Source of the DNA: Bradyrhizobium sp. Ai1a-2
Lineage (GTDB): Bacteria > Pseudomonadota > Alphaproteobacteria > Rhizobiales > Xanthobacteraceae
DNA: 64,000 nucleotides
Direction of reading: 5' to 3'
Assembly (NCBI RefSeq): GCF_000426245.1
Contig: NZ_AUEZ01000009.1
Coordinates: forward strand, 62,001 to 126,000
Shown here: positions 26,251-34,652 of the stretch, piece by piece
How positions within the stretch are numbered: the stretch's first letter is position 1
Layout: every line of letters begins with the position of its first letter
Translations under genes and position numbers: made by a program
Notes under the pieces: model-generated
Database searches by the model: none
What the model was told of the DNA's origin: nothing
The model's input: only the letters and a program-made list of their open reading frames with translations

Positions 26251-29127
26251 TCAGCTCGCGGCTTCCAGCCGCTCTTCGGTCAGCAGGCGCATCGCGGCGT
26301 CGGCGTCCATCGGCTCGCCGAAGGCGAAGCCCTGCGCGTATTCGCAGCCGAGCTGGTACAGCTCGACCGCATCCGAATCAGTTTCCGCGCCTTCCGCCAC
26401 CACGTCCATGCCGAGGTCGTGGGCGAGCGCGATGATGGATTTCAGGATCACGGGCCGCGTGCCGCGGCTGGTGGTGCGGACGAAGGACTGGTCGATCTTG
26501 ATGGTGTCGAAGGGGAAGCGCTGCAGGTAGGACAGCGACGAGTGGCCGGTGCCGAAGTCGTCCAGCGACAGTCCGGTGCCGAGCTCGCGGATGCGCGCCA
26601 GCATCTGCGCGGCGTGCTCCGGATTCTCCATCACCAGCGATTCCGTCAATTCCAGTTTCAGCGTGCCGCGCGCCACCGAGGAGCGCGACAGCACGCTCCT
26701 GATGTCGTGGATCAGATCGTGGCGCAGCAATTGCCGCGAGGAGACGTTGACAGAGGCAAAGACCGGCTCGCGCGAGCGCATCGCGCGCTGCCAGATCGAA
26801 AGCTGCCGCGCGGTCTGGTCCATCACGAAGGTGCCGAGGTCGACGATCAGGCCGATCTCCTCGGCGATGGAGATGAATTCGGACGGCGACATCCGTCCGA
26901 GTTTCGGATGATCCCAGCGCGACAAGGCCTCGAAGCCGGCGATCGAGCGATCCTCGAGCCGCACGATCGGCTGGTAGAGGATCGTGATCTCCTGCCGCTC
27001 GATGGCGCGCCGCAATTCGCTCTCCAGCGTCAGGCGGTCGGTCTTGCGCGCGCGCATCGCCGGCTTGTAGACGTCGATGCGGTCGCCGCCGATGCGCTTG
27101 GAATGATACATCGCAAGCTCGGCGTCCTTGATGATCTCGTCGGTGAGCTGCGTCTGCGGGTCGGAGAGCGCCAGCCCGATCGAGGCGGTCAGGAAGATCT
27201 CGCGGTCGTTGAAGGCGATCGGGGCGCGGATGGTCTTGCGGATGGTCTCGGCGAAGGCGGTGATCCGCGCCGGGTCCTGCTCCGACAACAGGATCAGGCC
27301 GAACTGGTCGCCGGCCAATCGCGCCAGCGTGTCCTGCGGTTTGAGGATGCGGGTGAGGCGGCGCGCGAGCGTCAGCAGGATGGAATCGCCGACCGCGATG
27401 CCGACGGAATCGTTGACCTGCTTGAAGCGGTCGAGGTCGATCACCATCAATGTCGGCCGCAGCGTCGGCACGGTCTTTGCGAGATTGGCGACCGCACTGA
27501 GCCGGTCCATGAACAATTTGCGGTTCGGCAGGCCGGTCAGATTGTCATGGACCGAGTCATGCAGCATCCGCTCTTCGGATTTCTTGATGTCGGTAACGTC
27601 CGTGAGCGTGCCGACCACGCGCGAGACCTCGCCGTCGGAGCCCACGACAGGCCGCGCCTTCAGCGCGAACCACATGAAATGGCCGTCCGGCGTGCGCAGC
27701 CGGAAATCCTGCACCAGGCGCCCGCGGCGCTGGTCGAGCACGCTGTCGAGCGCTGCACGGAAACGGTCCTGGTCGAGCGGATGCAGCACTTCCAGCCATT
27801 TCGCCGCCGGCCCTTCCAGCGTGCCGCGCTTCAGGCCGAGCAGGGCCTCGGTCTCGGGGCTGGTGAACACCTTGTCGGCGGAGACGTCCCAGTCCCAGAT
27901 CAGGTCGCCCGAGCCGGTCAGCGCCAGCGCGCGGCGCTCGACATCGGAGACGACGCCGGTGGTGGCGCCGCCGCCCGCGAACGCGTGCTGCATCACCGTG
28001 AAGCCGATCAGCATCACGATCAGCACGAGGCCGCCGAGCAGCGCCGGGCCGACGATGTCGTTGGTGACGCTGCCCGCCACCGTCATGCCGGCCGCGACCA
28101 CCCAGACCACCAGCAGGAACCAGGTCGGGATCAAGAGCACCGCACGGTCGAAGCCGTGGGTCGAGAGATAGACGATCAGCGCAAAGCCCACGAAGGCGAT
28201 CATGACGAGCGACATACGCGCGATGCCGGAAGCCACCGCCGGATCGAACAGCGCAAGCGCGACCAGCGATCCCAGGAACATGAGCCAGCCGATGGTGATG
28301 TGGGAGTAGCGCACATGCCAGCGGCTGAGGTTGAGATAAGCGAACAGGAACACGAGCAGCGTCGCCGCCAATATCGCCTCGCCCGCCGCGCGCCAGACGC
28401 GCTCGGCGTTGTTCGACATGTCGAGCACCTTGGCCCAGAAGCCGAAATCGACGCCGATATAGACCAGCACCGCCCAGGCGAGCGCGGCGGCCGCCGGAAA
28501 CATGATGCTGCCCTTGACCACGAACAGAATTGTCAGCACCAGCGCGAGCAGGCCGGAAATGCCGATCACGATGCCCTGGTAGAGCGTGAACGAGTTGACC
28601 TTGTCCTTGTAGGCCTCCGGCTCCCAGAGATAGAGCTGCGGCAGCTTGTCGGTGCGCAATTCCGCGACAAAAGTGACCACGGCGCCCGGATCGAGCGTGA
28701 TGCGGAAGACGTCCGCGGTCGGGCTTTCCTGCCGCTCGGGGCGGTCGCCGACCGATGGCGTGATGGTGGCGATGCGCGACAGGCCGAGATCCGGCCAGAA
28801 CAGGCCGGATGAGACGATGCGGTAATGTGGCGCCACGATCAGGCGGTCGAGCTGGTCGTCGGTATTGTTGGCGAGCGCGAACACCACCCAGTATTGTCCG
28901 CCCTCGCGGGCGCGGACCTCGATGCGGCGGACGATGCCGTCGGTGCCGGGCGCGGTCGAGACCTGGATGCGGTCGGTCTCGCTGCGCTGGTGATCGAGAA
29001 CGGCGGTGAGATCGATCGCGGGCGCGTCGCTGCGCACGCTAACGGCGTCAACGGCGCGCGCCGGGGCCGCGCCGACAACCATCATGAGGGCCAGCGCAAA
29101 TGGCGCAAGCCACCTGATCAGACGCAA
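26251..29127 (-). CDS. EAL-domain cyclic di-GMP phosphodiesterase with 7TM sensor and degenerate GGDEF
   Basis: A 958-residue membrane protein. Signal peptide, then a periplasmic domain (to about 180) resembling 7TMR-DISM extracellular sensors, then seven to eight membrane segments (about 185-400), a PAS domain (about 410-535, IWDWDVSADKVFTSPE), a GGDEF-like domain whose motif has become AGDQF and so probably cannot make cyclic di-GMP, and a C-terminal EAL domain with FEALSRW, LTESL, DDFGTG and IKIDQSFV intact. Net activity should be cyclic di-GMP hydrolysis, the GGDEF-like part perhaps sensing GTP. That allocation is inference. Confidence 0.92.
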   Translation of the reverse strand: MRLIRWLAPFALALMMVVGAAPARAVDAVSVRSDAPAIDLTAVLDHQRSETDRIQVSTAPGTDGIVRRIEVRAREGGQYWVVFALANNTDDQLDRLIVAPHYRIVSSGLFWPDLGLSRIATITPSVGDRPERQESPTADVFRITLDPGAVVTFVAELRTDKLPQLYLWEPEAYKDKVNSFTLYQGIVIGISGLLALVLTILFVVKGSIMFPAAAALAWAVLVYIGVDFGFWAKVLDMSNNAERVWRAAGEAILAATLLVFLFAYLNLSRWHVRYSHITIGWLMFLGSLVALALFDPAVASGIARMSLVMIAFVGFALIVYLSTHGFDRAVLLIPTWFLLVVWVVAAGMTVAGSVTNDIVGPALLGGLVLIVMLIGFTVMQHAFAGGGATTGVVSDVERRALALTGSGDLIWDWDVSADKVFTSPETEALLGLKRGTLEGPAAKWLEVLHPLDQDRFRAALDSVLDQRRGRLVQDFRLRTPDGHFMWFALKARPVVGSDGEVSRVVGTLTDVTDIKKSEERMLHDSVHDNLTGLPNRKLFMDRLSAVANLAKTVPTLRPTLMVIDLDRFKQVNDSVGIAVGDSILLTLARRLTRILKPQDTLARLAGDQFGLILLSEQDPARITAFAETIRKTIRAPIAFNDREIFLTASIGLALSDPQTQLTDEIIKDAELAMYHSKRIGGDRIDVYKPAMRARKTDRLTLESELRRAIERQEITILYQPIVRLEDRSIAGFEALSRWDHPKLGRMSPSEFISIAEEIGLIVDLGTFVMDQTARQLSIWQRAMRSREPVFASVNVSSRQLLRHDLIHDIRSVLSRSSVARGTLKLELTESLVMENPEHAAQMLARIRELGTGLSLDDFGTGHSSLSYLQRFPFDTIKIDQSFVRTTSRGTRPVILKSIIALAHDLGMDVVAEGAETDSDAVELYQLGCEYAQGFAFGEPMDADAAMRLLTEERLEAAS

Positions 29128-29248
29128 TGTCAGTACTCCGCGCTTTGCCGATTCATGCGGGCGAACCAGCGCCCCAGCGTTCCCGGATAATTGACACGAA
29201 AGCGAAGGAAATCAAAGGGTTTCCGGCCGGACCAAGCAGTGGAAAGCA

Positions 29249-30250
29249 CTAAACGACCAACACAATTTTGCCAATATGTGCGCTGGTCTCCATCCGACGG
29301 TGGGCGTCGGCAGCCTTTTCCAGCGGGAAACTGCTGTCCATCAGCGGCTTTACGCGCCCTTCGCGGAGCAGTGGCATCACCTTGGCCTCGATCGCCGCAA
29401 CCATCGCCGCCTTGTCCGCATTACTACGGGGGCGGAGCGTCGAGCCGGTATGGTGCAGGCGCTTCACCATCAACTTGGCGAAATTGGCGCTCGCCTTGGG
29501 CGTCCCGGCCAGGAAGGCGATCTGCACGATTCGCCCCTCGACCGCGGCTGCGTCGTAGTTGCGATCGATGTAGTCGCCGCCGACCATGTCGAGGATGACA
29601 TTGGCGCCGGCGCCGTCAGTTGCGGCCTTGGTCTCGGCGACGAAATCTTCGCTCTTGTAGTTGATCGCGCGATCGGCGCCGAGCTTGAGACAGGCCTCCG
29701 CCTTGTCCTGCGAGCCGACGGTAACGATCACCTTGGCTCCGAGCGCTTTCGCGAGCTGGATCGCCATGGTGCCGATGCCGGAGGAGCCGCCATGGATCAG
29801 CAGCGTCTCGCCTTTTTGCAGGCCGCCGCGCTCGAACACATTGTGCCACACCGTCATCAGCGTTTCGGGAAGCGCGCCGGCTTCCTCGATCGACAGCGAC
29901 GGCGGCACCGCCATCGCCTGTGCGTCCTGCGCAATGCAATATTGCGCATAGCCGCCGCTGGCGACCAGCGACATCACGGGATCGCCGACCTTGTGCCTGG
30001 TCGCGCCAGGTCCGACCGCCACCACTTCGCCGGCGATCTCAAGACCGGGCAGGTCGCTCGCGCCGGGCGGCGGCGGATAGGAACCGGAACGCTGCGCGAC
30101 GTCAGGCCGGTTGACGCCGGCCGCCTTCACCTTGACCAGGATCTCGCCCTGGCCCGGCACCGGCACCGGGCGCGTCTCCGGCAGCAATACGTCCGGCCCG
30201 CCGGGCTTGCTGATGCCGACGACGGTCATTTGCGCTGGCAGCTTTTCCAT
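29249..30250 (-). CDS. NAD(P)H-quinone oxidoreductase, zinc-independent MDR family
   Basis: A 333-residue medium-chain reductase of the QOR type. Features: GGPDVLLPETRPVPVPGQGE at the start, AAGVNRPDVAQRSGSYPPP, the Rossmann loop HGGSSGIGTMAIQLAKALG, and a C-terminal AHRRMETSAHIGKIVLV. The zinc ligands of alcohol dehydrogenases are missing. It probably reduces quinones or similar carbonyls with NADPH. Start ATG at 30250 (MEKLPAQMTVVG) or seven codons later; the frame to 30394 crosses a family A repeat. Confidence 0.92.
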   Translation of the reverse strand: MEKLPAQMTVVGISKPGGPDVLLPETRPVPVPGQGEILVKVKAAGVNRPDVAQRSGSYPPPPGASDLPGLEIAGEVVAVGPGATRHKVGDPVMSLVASGGYAQYCIAQDAQAMAVPPSLSIEEAGALPETLMTVWHNVFERGGLQKGETLLIHGGSSGIGTMAIQLAKALGAKVIVTVGSQDKAEACLKLGADRAINYKSEDFVAETKAATDGAGANVILDMVGGDYIDRNYDAAAVEGRIVQIAFLAGTPKASANFAKLMVKRLHHTGSTLRPRSNADKAAMVAAIEAKVMPLLREGRVKPLMDSSFPLEKAADAHRRMETSAHIGKIVLVV

Positions 30251-30344
30251 GGTTTTTCCTTGGCAAAATGCGAGGATTTCGAATGCGGCACGTTGATTAC
30301 CCAGCCTGGATCGCGCTGGCAACCGCCGCGACGGGATCGTGACA

Positions 30345-30382
30345 GAGCATGACCGGAAAGTGGAGACCGGCTTTTCATGCTC
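30345..30382. repeat. Palindromic intergenic repeat, family A (short form)
   Basis: GAGCATGACCGGAAA is answered by inverted CTTTTCATGCTC, a trimmed version of family A, located in the divergent gap between the quinone reductase and DUF1192 genes. Confidence 0.75.
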
Positions 30383-30405
30383 AAGGCAAAGCACGGAGGA
30401 CGCGC

Positions 30406-30597
30406 ATGGCGATGGAAGATGACGACCGGCCGCGGAAGAAGATTTCGCACGAGATCGGGCAGGACCTGTCGCTGCTCTCGGTCGAGGAATTGACCGACCG
30501 CATGACGATGCTCTCGGCCGAAGTCGAGCGCCTGCGCGAGGCGATCACCAAGAAGCGCGCCTCGAAGGACGCCGCCAACAGCTTCTTCAAGTCGTAG
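30406..30597 (+). CDS. DUF1192 small protein
   Basis: A 63-residue protein starting MAMEDDDRPRKKISHEIGQD and continuing with LSVEELTDRMTMLSAEVERL, the DUF1192 signature: an acidic-basic head and one predicted coiled-coil helix. Function unknown; conserved in alphaproteobacteria. GGAGGA at 30395-30400 is five bases from the ATG. The longer frame from 30349 runs through a family A repeat and was rejected. Confidence 0.87.
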   Translation: MAMEDDDRPRKKISHEIGQDLSLLSVEELTDRMTMLSAEVERLREAITKKRASKDAANSFFKS

Positions 30598-30607
30598 CGT
30601 TCAAACG

Positions 30608-30697
30608 CGTAGCCCGGATGGAGCGCAGCGCAATCCGGGACCGGTGCATCCGGCTCGCACCGATCCCCGGATTGCGCTGCGCTCCATCCGGGCTACG
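30608..30697. repeat. Palindromic intergenic repeat, family B
   Basis: CGTAGCCCGGATGGAGCGCAGCGC on the left and its inverted counterpart GCGCTGCGCTCCATCCGGGCTACG on the right form the most symmetrical family B copy. It directly follows the DUF1192 stop codon, a likely terminator position. Confidence 0.87.
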
Positions 30698-30797
30698 AAC
30701 CGCGAGCTACGCCTGTCCCAAACTAGGCCAATGGCCGATATGGCAAACGAAGCTTAAACAAAATCGCTCATTTACGATCAATTAAGCTTTCTCGTTT

Positions 30798-30901
30798 ATG
30801 ACTGCATCGTCCTCGTTTGGACACCGAGTGGCTCCTGTCCACTCTGTTTGACGCCTCCCTGTTATCAACTTCAAAGCCGCCGGAAACGGCGGCTCTTTTT
30901 T
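30798..30901 (+). ncRNA. Candidate small RNA with anti-Shine-Dalgarno loops
   Basis: Between family B and rcdA there is an AT-rich lead-in (30740-30795), then a stem GAGTGG (30826-30831) / CCACTC (30839-30844) whose seven-base loop reads CTCCTGT, then an exposed GCCTCCCTG (30853-30861), and finally a strong intrinsic terminator. C/U-rich CUCC motifs in loops that can pair with ribosome sites are typical of alphaproteobacterial trans-acting small RNAs. The 5' end is a guess; a weak promoter-like pair lies near 30770 and 30797. A 17-codon frame starting at 30798 has no ribosome site. Not assigned to a named family. Confidence 0.5.
30875..30901 (+). terminator. Strong Rho-independent terminator
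   Basis: A perfect eight-base stem AGCCGCCG / CGGCGGCT closes a GAAA tetraloop and is followed by CTTTTTTATTT. As no gene ends nearby on this strand (DUF1192 stops 280 bases upstream, before its own hairpin), it implies a separate short transcript. Confidence 0.85.
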
Positions 30902-31030
30902 ATTTCGTCATGAATTTGTCGCTTCCGGCATGAGGCCGGAAACCATAAATCCGGATGCGTCTGGACTCTTCGCTCCGCAAGCGCAATGATTTGTTCACCA
31001 TAGGCTGGCGCCAAACGCCGGCGGCGTTGG

Positions 31031-31058
31031 GCGCATGATCTCAAGCAAGATCATGCTC
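31031..31058. repeat. Fragment of family A repeat
   Basis: GCGCATGATCTC and inverted AAGATCATGCTC remain of the family A palindrome, just upstream of the rcdA ribosome site. Confidence 0.6.
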
Positions 31059-31093
31059 AAACAAAGATTAAAAGTGGCGTGAGGGCGTTAACC

Positions 31094-31606
31094 ATGCTGG
31101 AGCGGTCGCAAAGCGATTCCGCGCTTGTTCTGTTCAGCGAGCGGCTGACCAATTCTGCACAGTTCGGAACCCTGTTCCGCGAGGGCATGGATCTGGTCGA
31201 GGAGACCGCCGCCTATCTCGACGGCGACGGCCGCAGCCAGGCCAAGGCGCTGGAGCGCTCCGTCAGCCTGACCTATGCGACCGAAAGCATGCGCCTGACC
31301 ACCCGCCTGATGCAACTTGCCTCCTGGCTGTTGCTGCATCGCGCGGTGAAGGAAGGCGAGATGACGCTGACCCAGGCCAATCGGGAGAAGACCAAGGTCA
31401 AGCTCTCCGCGGCCGATCCGGGCCCGACAGAGCTGATCGAGAAGCTGCCGCAACAATTGCAGGACCTGATCACGCGCTCGATGAGCCTGCAGGCGCGCGT
31501 GCGCCGGCTTGACAGCACGATCCACGCGCCGCCCGCCGATCGCACCGCGATCGGCAACCCGCTGGTGCCGCAGCTCAACCGCCTGAAGGCCGCGTTCGAG
31601 CAGTAA
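31094..31606 (+). CDS. rcdA: RcdA/DUF1465 family protein, ClpXP adaptor for CtrA degradation
   Basis: A 170-residue protein of DUF1465, the family of RcdA. In Caulobacter RcdA is a cell-cycle adaptor that, with CpdR and PopA, brings the master regulator CtrA to the ClpXP protease. Recognisable blocks are LFREGMDLVEETAAYLDGDG, LTYATESMRLTTRLMQLASW and LLLHRAVKEGEMT. It is all helical with a disordered C-terminal tail. GTGAGGG at 31079-31085 serves as ribosome site for the ATG at 31094; the in-frame GTG at 31079 is part of that site. The role in this organism is by family analogy. Confidence 0.88.
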   Translation: MLERSQSDSALVLFSERLTNSAQFGTLFREGMDLVEETAAYLDGDGRSQAKALERSVSLTYATESMRLTTRLMQLASWLLLHRAVKEGEMTLTQANREKTKVKLSAADPGPTELIEKLPQQLQDLITRSMSLQARVRRLDSTIHAPPADRTAIGNPLVPQLNRLKAAFEQ

Positions 31607-31620
31607 GCGGAAACTTTATC

Positions 31621-31706
31621 CACCCGTCATTGCGAGCGAAGCGAAGCAATCCATAGCGCCGCGAGTGCTGGCATGGATTGCTTCGCTTCGCTCGCAATGA
31701 CGGGTG
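31621..31706. repeat. Long inverted repeat, family C (CATTGCGAGCGAAGCGAAGCAATCCA)
   Basis: Arms of about 33 bases, opening CACCCGTCATTGCGAGCG and closing CGCTCGCAATGACGGGTG, surround a 19-base loop. It fills the space between the convergent rcdA and rpmE genes, so it may terminate transcription from both sides. It is the only full copy in the window. Confidence 0.85.
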
Positions 31707-31774
31707 GAAACAAAAACGCCCCTGACGGGCAGGGGCGTCTGTCGGACGACAGGAGAGAGCGCAGCCTTGCCCGC

Positions 31775-32002
31775 TCAGTCCTTTTTCAAAAAGCCCGAAA
31801 ACTTCTTCTGGAACCGCGACACACGGCCGCCGCGGTCGAGGAGCTGCTGCGAGCCGCCGGTCCAGGCCGGGTGCGACCTGGGGTCGATATCGAGCTGCAG
31901 CTTGTCGCCTTCCTTGCCCCAGGTGGAGCGGGTCTGGTACTCGGTGCCGTCGGTCATCACGACCGTAATCGTATGATAATTCGGGTGAATATCGGCTTTC
32001 AT
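31775..32002 (-). CDS. rpmE: 50S ribosomal protein L31, zinc-free form
   Basis: A 75-residue ribosomal protein with [19 protein letters not shown] and [15 protein letters not shown]. The four cysteines of zinc-binding L31 are absent, so this is the zinc-independent form. The ATG at 32002 gives the family length; the frame continues to 32089 without family match. Confidence 0.95.
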   Translation of the reverse strand: MKADIHPNYHTITVVMTDGTEYQTRSTWGKEGDKLQLDIDPRSHPAWTGGSQQLLDRGGRVSRFQKKFSGFLKKD

Positions 32003-32187
32003 GGCAGTTCCTTCGGCGCGCCGGCGCCCGTCGCAAGTGGTCCAAAGATACGGGATTTGGGGCGCTCTATAGCGTAAGGAAACCCGCAAAACAAGCCACC
32101 GGGGATTACCGGATTAGGACTCTTCCGGATTTGCCAGCCGCCGCGGTGGGGCCTATCTGGAAAAGATAAAAACTGGTTCTTGTCCTG

Positions 32188-34050
32188 ATGAGCGCAGCCG
32201 AACAGCTTGACCACCCGCCCAGCACCACGATGCCGCCGCGCCGCGACGCGCTGCTCGAAGGCGAGGCCTTGGTCGAATCCACGTTGACCGAACAGCCAGG
32301 GAAGAGCCGCGCCAGGCTGAAGCCGCTGCTGGAGCTCGCGCCCTATGTGGCGCGCTACCGCGGACGGGCCATTCTTGCTCTTATATCACTGACGGTTGCG
32401 GCAATCACGACGCTGATCGTGCCGGTCGCGGTCCGGCGCATGATCGACTTCGGCTTCACGGCCGAAGGCATCGCCATGATCAACAGCTATTTCAGCGTGA
32501 TGATCGCGGTGGTGGCGGTGCTCGCCGGCGCCAGCGCCTCGCGCTATTACCTCGTCATGACGATCGGTGAGCGCATCGTCGCCGATCTCCGGCGCGACGT
32601 GTTCGCGCATCTGATGTCGCTGTCGCCTTCGTTCTTCGATTCCGCGCGCAGCGGCGAACTGGTGTCGCGCCTGACCGCCGACACCACCCAGATCAAATCA
32701 GCGGTCGGCGCCTCCGTGTCGATCGCGCTCCGCAACATGATGCTGTTCCTCGGTGCCGCCACGATGATGGTGGTCACCAGCCCGAAACTTTCCGGCTTTG
32801 TGCTGCTCGCGATCCCGATCATCGTGATCCCACTGGTCGCGTTCGGGCGCTGGGTGCGGCGATTGTCGCGCAATGCCCAGGATACGCTCGCGGAGGCCAG
32901 CGCCTATGCTTCCGAGCTGGTCGGCGCCATCAGGACCGTGCAGGCCTTCACCAGCGAGCGCCTCGCCGCCACGCGCTTCGGCCGCGAGGTCGAGCAGGCC
33001 TATGACGCCGCGCGCAACTCCACCCGCGCGCGGGCCGTGCTCACCTTGATCATCATCTTCATCGTGTTCTCGAGCGTGGTCGTGATCCTCTGGGTCGGCT
33101 CGCACGATGTGCTCGCGGGCGCGATCACGCCCGGACGGTTGAGCCAGTTCATCCTCTACGCCGCCTTCGCTGCGACCGGCCTTGGCCAGCTCAGCGAAGT
33201 CTGGGGCGAAATCTCCGCAGCCTCCGGTGCTGCCGAGCGGCTGTTCGAGATCCTGCGGGTCAAGCCGGAGATCACGGCGCCGGCTGCGCCGCTGGCGCTG
33301 CCGCAGCCCGCCCGCGGCGACGTTGCGTTCGACAATGTCAGCTTTGCCTATCCGACGCGGCAGTCGGTGAAGACCGTCGACGGTGTCTCGTTCTGGGTGC
33401 GATCAGGCGAAAAGGTCGCCATCGTCGGTCCCTCTGGCGCGGGCAAGAGCACGCTGTTCCATCTGTTGCTGCGGTTTTACGATCCTGCCTCCGGCACGAT
33501 CTCGTTCGACGGCGTGCCGATCCGCCAGGCGGATCCAGGCGCGGTGCGCTCGCGGATCGCGCTGGTGCCGCAGGACCCTGTGGTGTTTGCGACGTCGGCA
33601 CGCGAGAACATCCGTTTCGGCCGGCCCGATGCAACCGATGCCGAGGTTGAGCGTGCCGCCGACCTCGCGCATGCCACCGAATTCCTGCGCCGCCTGCCCG
33701 GCGGTTTCGAGGCCCAGCTCGGCGAACGCGGCGTGACATTGTCGGGCGGCCAGCGCCAACGCATCGCGATCGCACGCGCGATCCTGCGCGATGCGCCGCT
33801 GCTCTTGCTCGATGAGGCCACCTCCGCGCTCGACGCCGAAAGCGAGACCCTGGTGCAGACCGCGCTCGAAGAATTGATGCGCTACCGCACCACGCTGGTC
33901 ATCGCGCACCGGCTCGCGACCGTGCTGTCCTGCGACCGCATCCTGGTGATGGAGCATGGCAAGATCGTCGAGCAGGGCACCCACGCCGAGCTGGTCGCTG
34001 CGAACGGGCTCTATGCGAGGCTGGCAAGGTTGCAATTCGAAGGGATTTAA
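32188..34050 (+). CDS. ABC exporter, fused membrane and ATPase domains
   Basis: A 620-residue half-transporter of the MsbA/MDR type. A charged 50-residue N-terminus precedes six membrane segments (about 58-335), then the nucleotide domain with Walker A GPSGAGKST at 414-422, signature LSGGQRQR from 518, Walker B LLLLDEA and H-loop IAHRLATV. It would work as a homodimer exporting lipids or drugs. FDSARSGELVSRLTADTTQI is the usual coupling-region motif. Close relatives are annotated as lipid A/multidrug exporters; no neighbour hints at a substrate. Confidence 0.92.
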   Translation: MSAAEQLDHPPSTTMPPRRDALLEGEALVESTLTEQPGKSRARLKPLLELAPYVARYRGRAILALISLTVAAITTLIVPVAVRRMIDFGFTAEGIAMINSYFSVMIAVVAVLAGASASRYYLVMTIGERIVADLRRDVFAHLMSLSPSFFDSARSGELVSRLTADTTQIKSAVGASVSIALRNMMLFLGAATMMVVTSPKLSGFVLLAIPIIVIPLVAFGRWVRRLSRNAQDTLAEASAYASELVGAIRTVQAFTSERLAATRFGREVEQAYDAARNSTRARAVLTLIIIFIVFSSVVVILWVGSHDVLAGAITPGRLSQFILYAAFAATGLGQLSEVWGEISAASGAAERLFEILRVKPEITAPAAPLALPQPARGDVAFDNVSFAYPTRQSVKTVDGVSFWVRSGEKVAIVGPSGAGKSTLFHLLLRFYDPASGTISFDGVPIRQADPGAVRSRIALVPQDPVVFATSARENIRFGRPDATDAEVERAADLAHATEFLRRLPGGFEAQLGERGVTLSGGQRQRIAIARAILRDAPLLLLDEATSALDAESETLVQTALEELMRYRTTLVIAHRLATVLSCDRILVMEHGKIVEQGTHAELVAANGLYARLARLQFEGI

Positions 34051-34077
34051 CCTCCTTTCGTTGCCCCAAGCACAGAT

Positions 34078-34174
34078 GTCATCGCCCGCGAAGGCGGGCG
34101 ATCCAGTATTCCAGAGAGATGATGGACACGGAGAAGCCGCTCGTTACTGGATGCCCGCCTTCGCGGGGCATGAC
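34078..34174. repeat. Palindromic intergenic repeat, family D
   Basis: GTCATCGCCCGCGAAGGCGG with ATCCAGTA on the left and TACTGGATGCCCGCC ... GGGGCATGAC on the right, between the convergent ABC exporter and GNAT genes. Confidence 0.85.
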
Positions 34175-34196
34175 GACGAGTGAGCGGCAAGTTCTC

Positions 34197-34652
34197 CTAC
34201 GGCGCCCACCGCATCTTCAACACCGGGCGCCCGGACGTCGGGTTGACGTCCTCGCCCGCATGCGCAAAGCCGTTGCGCTCGTAGAAGCGGATAGCCCGCG
34301 CATTGTCCTTGTTCACGAGCAGCGTCACGCCATCAGGTGAGAGGCGCTTGGCTTCATCGACCAGCGCCGAGGCAAGTTTCGAGCCCCAATGCGCGGGATC
34401 GACCACAAGCTGGTCGAGATAGCCGCTCCGATCGATGGTCACGAAGCCGACCAGCGCATTTGCATCTTCCGCGACGATGATGGTTGCCTTCGGCACCAGC
34501 TCGCTGCGCCAGCGCTCACGCCACCACGCCACGCGCGCATCAAAATCGATCGACGGATAAGCCTGCTGCCAGGTTCGCCGCCACAGCTCGATCGCCGCGT
34601 CCTCGTCCTCGTCTTCGGCGCGGTAGGGGCGGAGTTGAAACTCTGTCGTCAC
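34197..34652 (-). CDS. GNAT family N-acetyltransferase
   Basis: A 151-residue acetyltransferase fold: IVAEDANALVGFVTIDRSG, LDQLVVDPAHWGSKLASALV and INPTS-like C-terminus (FYERNGFAHAGEDVN). The acetyl-CoA loop normally Q/R-x-x-G-x-G/A reads HWGSKLAS here, a slightly unusual variant. It starts one base after the stop of the MotB-like gene and is probably cotranscribed with it. Substrate unknown. Confidence 0.88.
   Translation of the reverse strand: MTTEFQLRPYRAEDEDEDAAIELWRRTWQQAYPSIDFDARVAWWRERWRSELVPKATIIVAEDANALVGFVTIDRSGYLDQLVVDPAHWGSKLASALVDEAKRLSPDGVTLLVNKDNARAIRFYERNGFAHAGEDVNPTSGRPVLKMRWAP

Noticed and set aside
26206-28812. 868-codon open frame on the plus strand
   Set aside because: It is antisense to the EAL protein and rich in Arg, His, Asp and Gln, the usual signature of a shadow frame.
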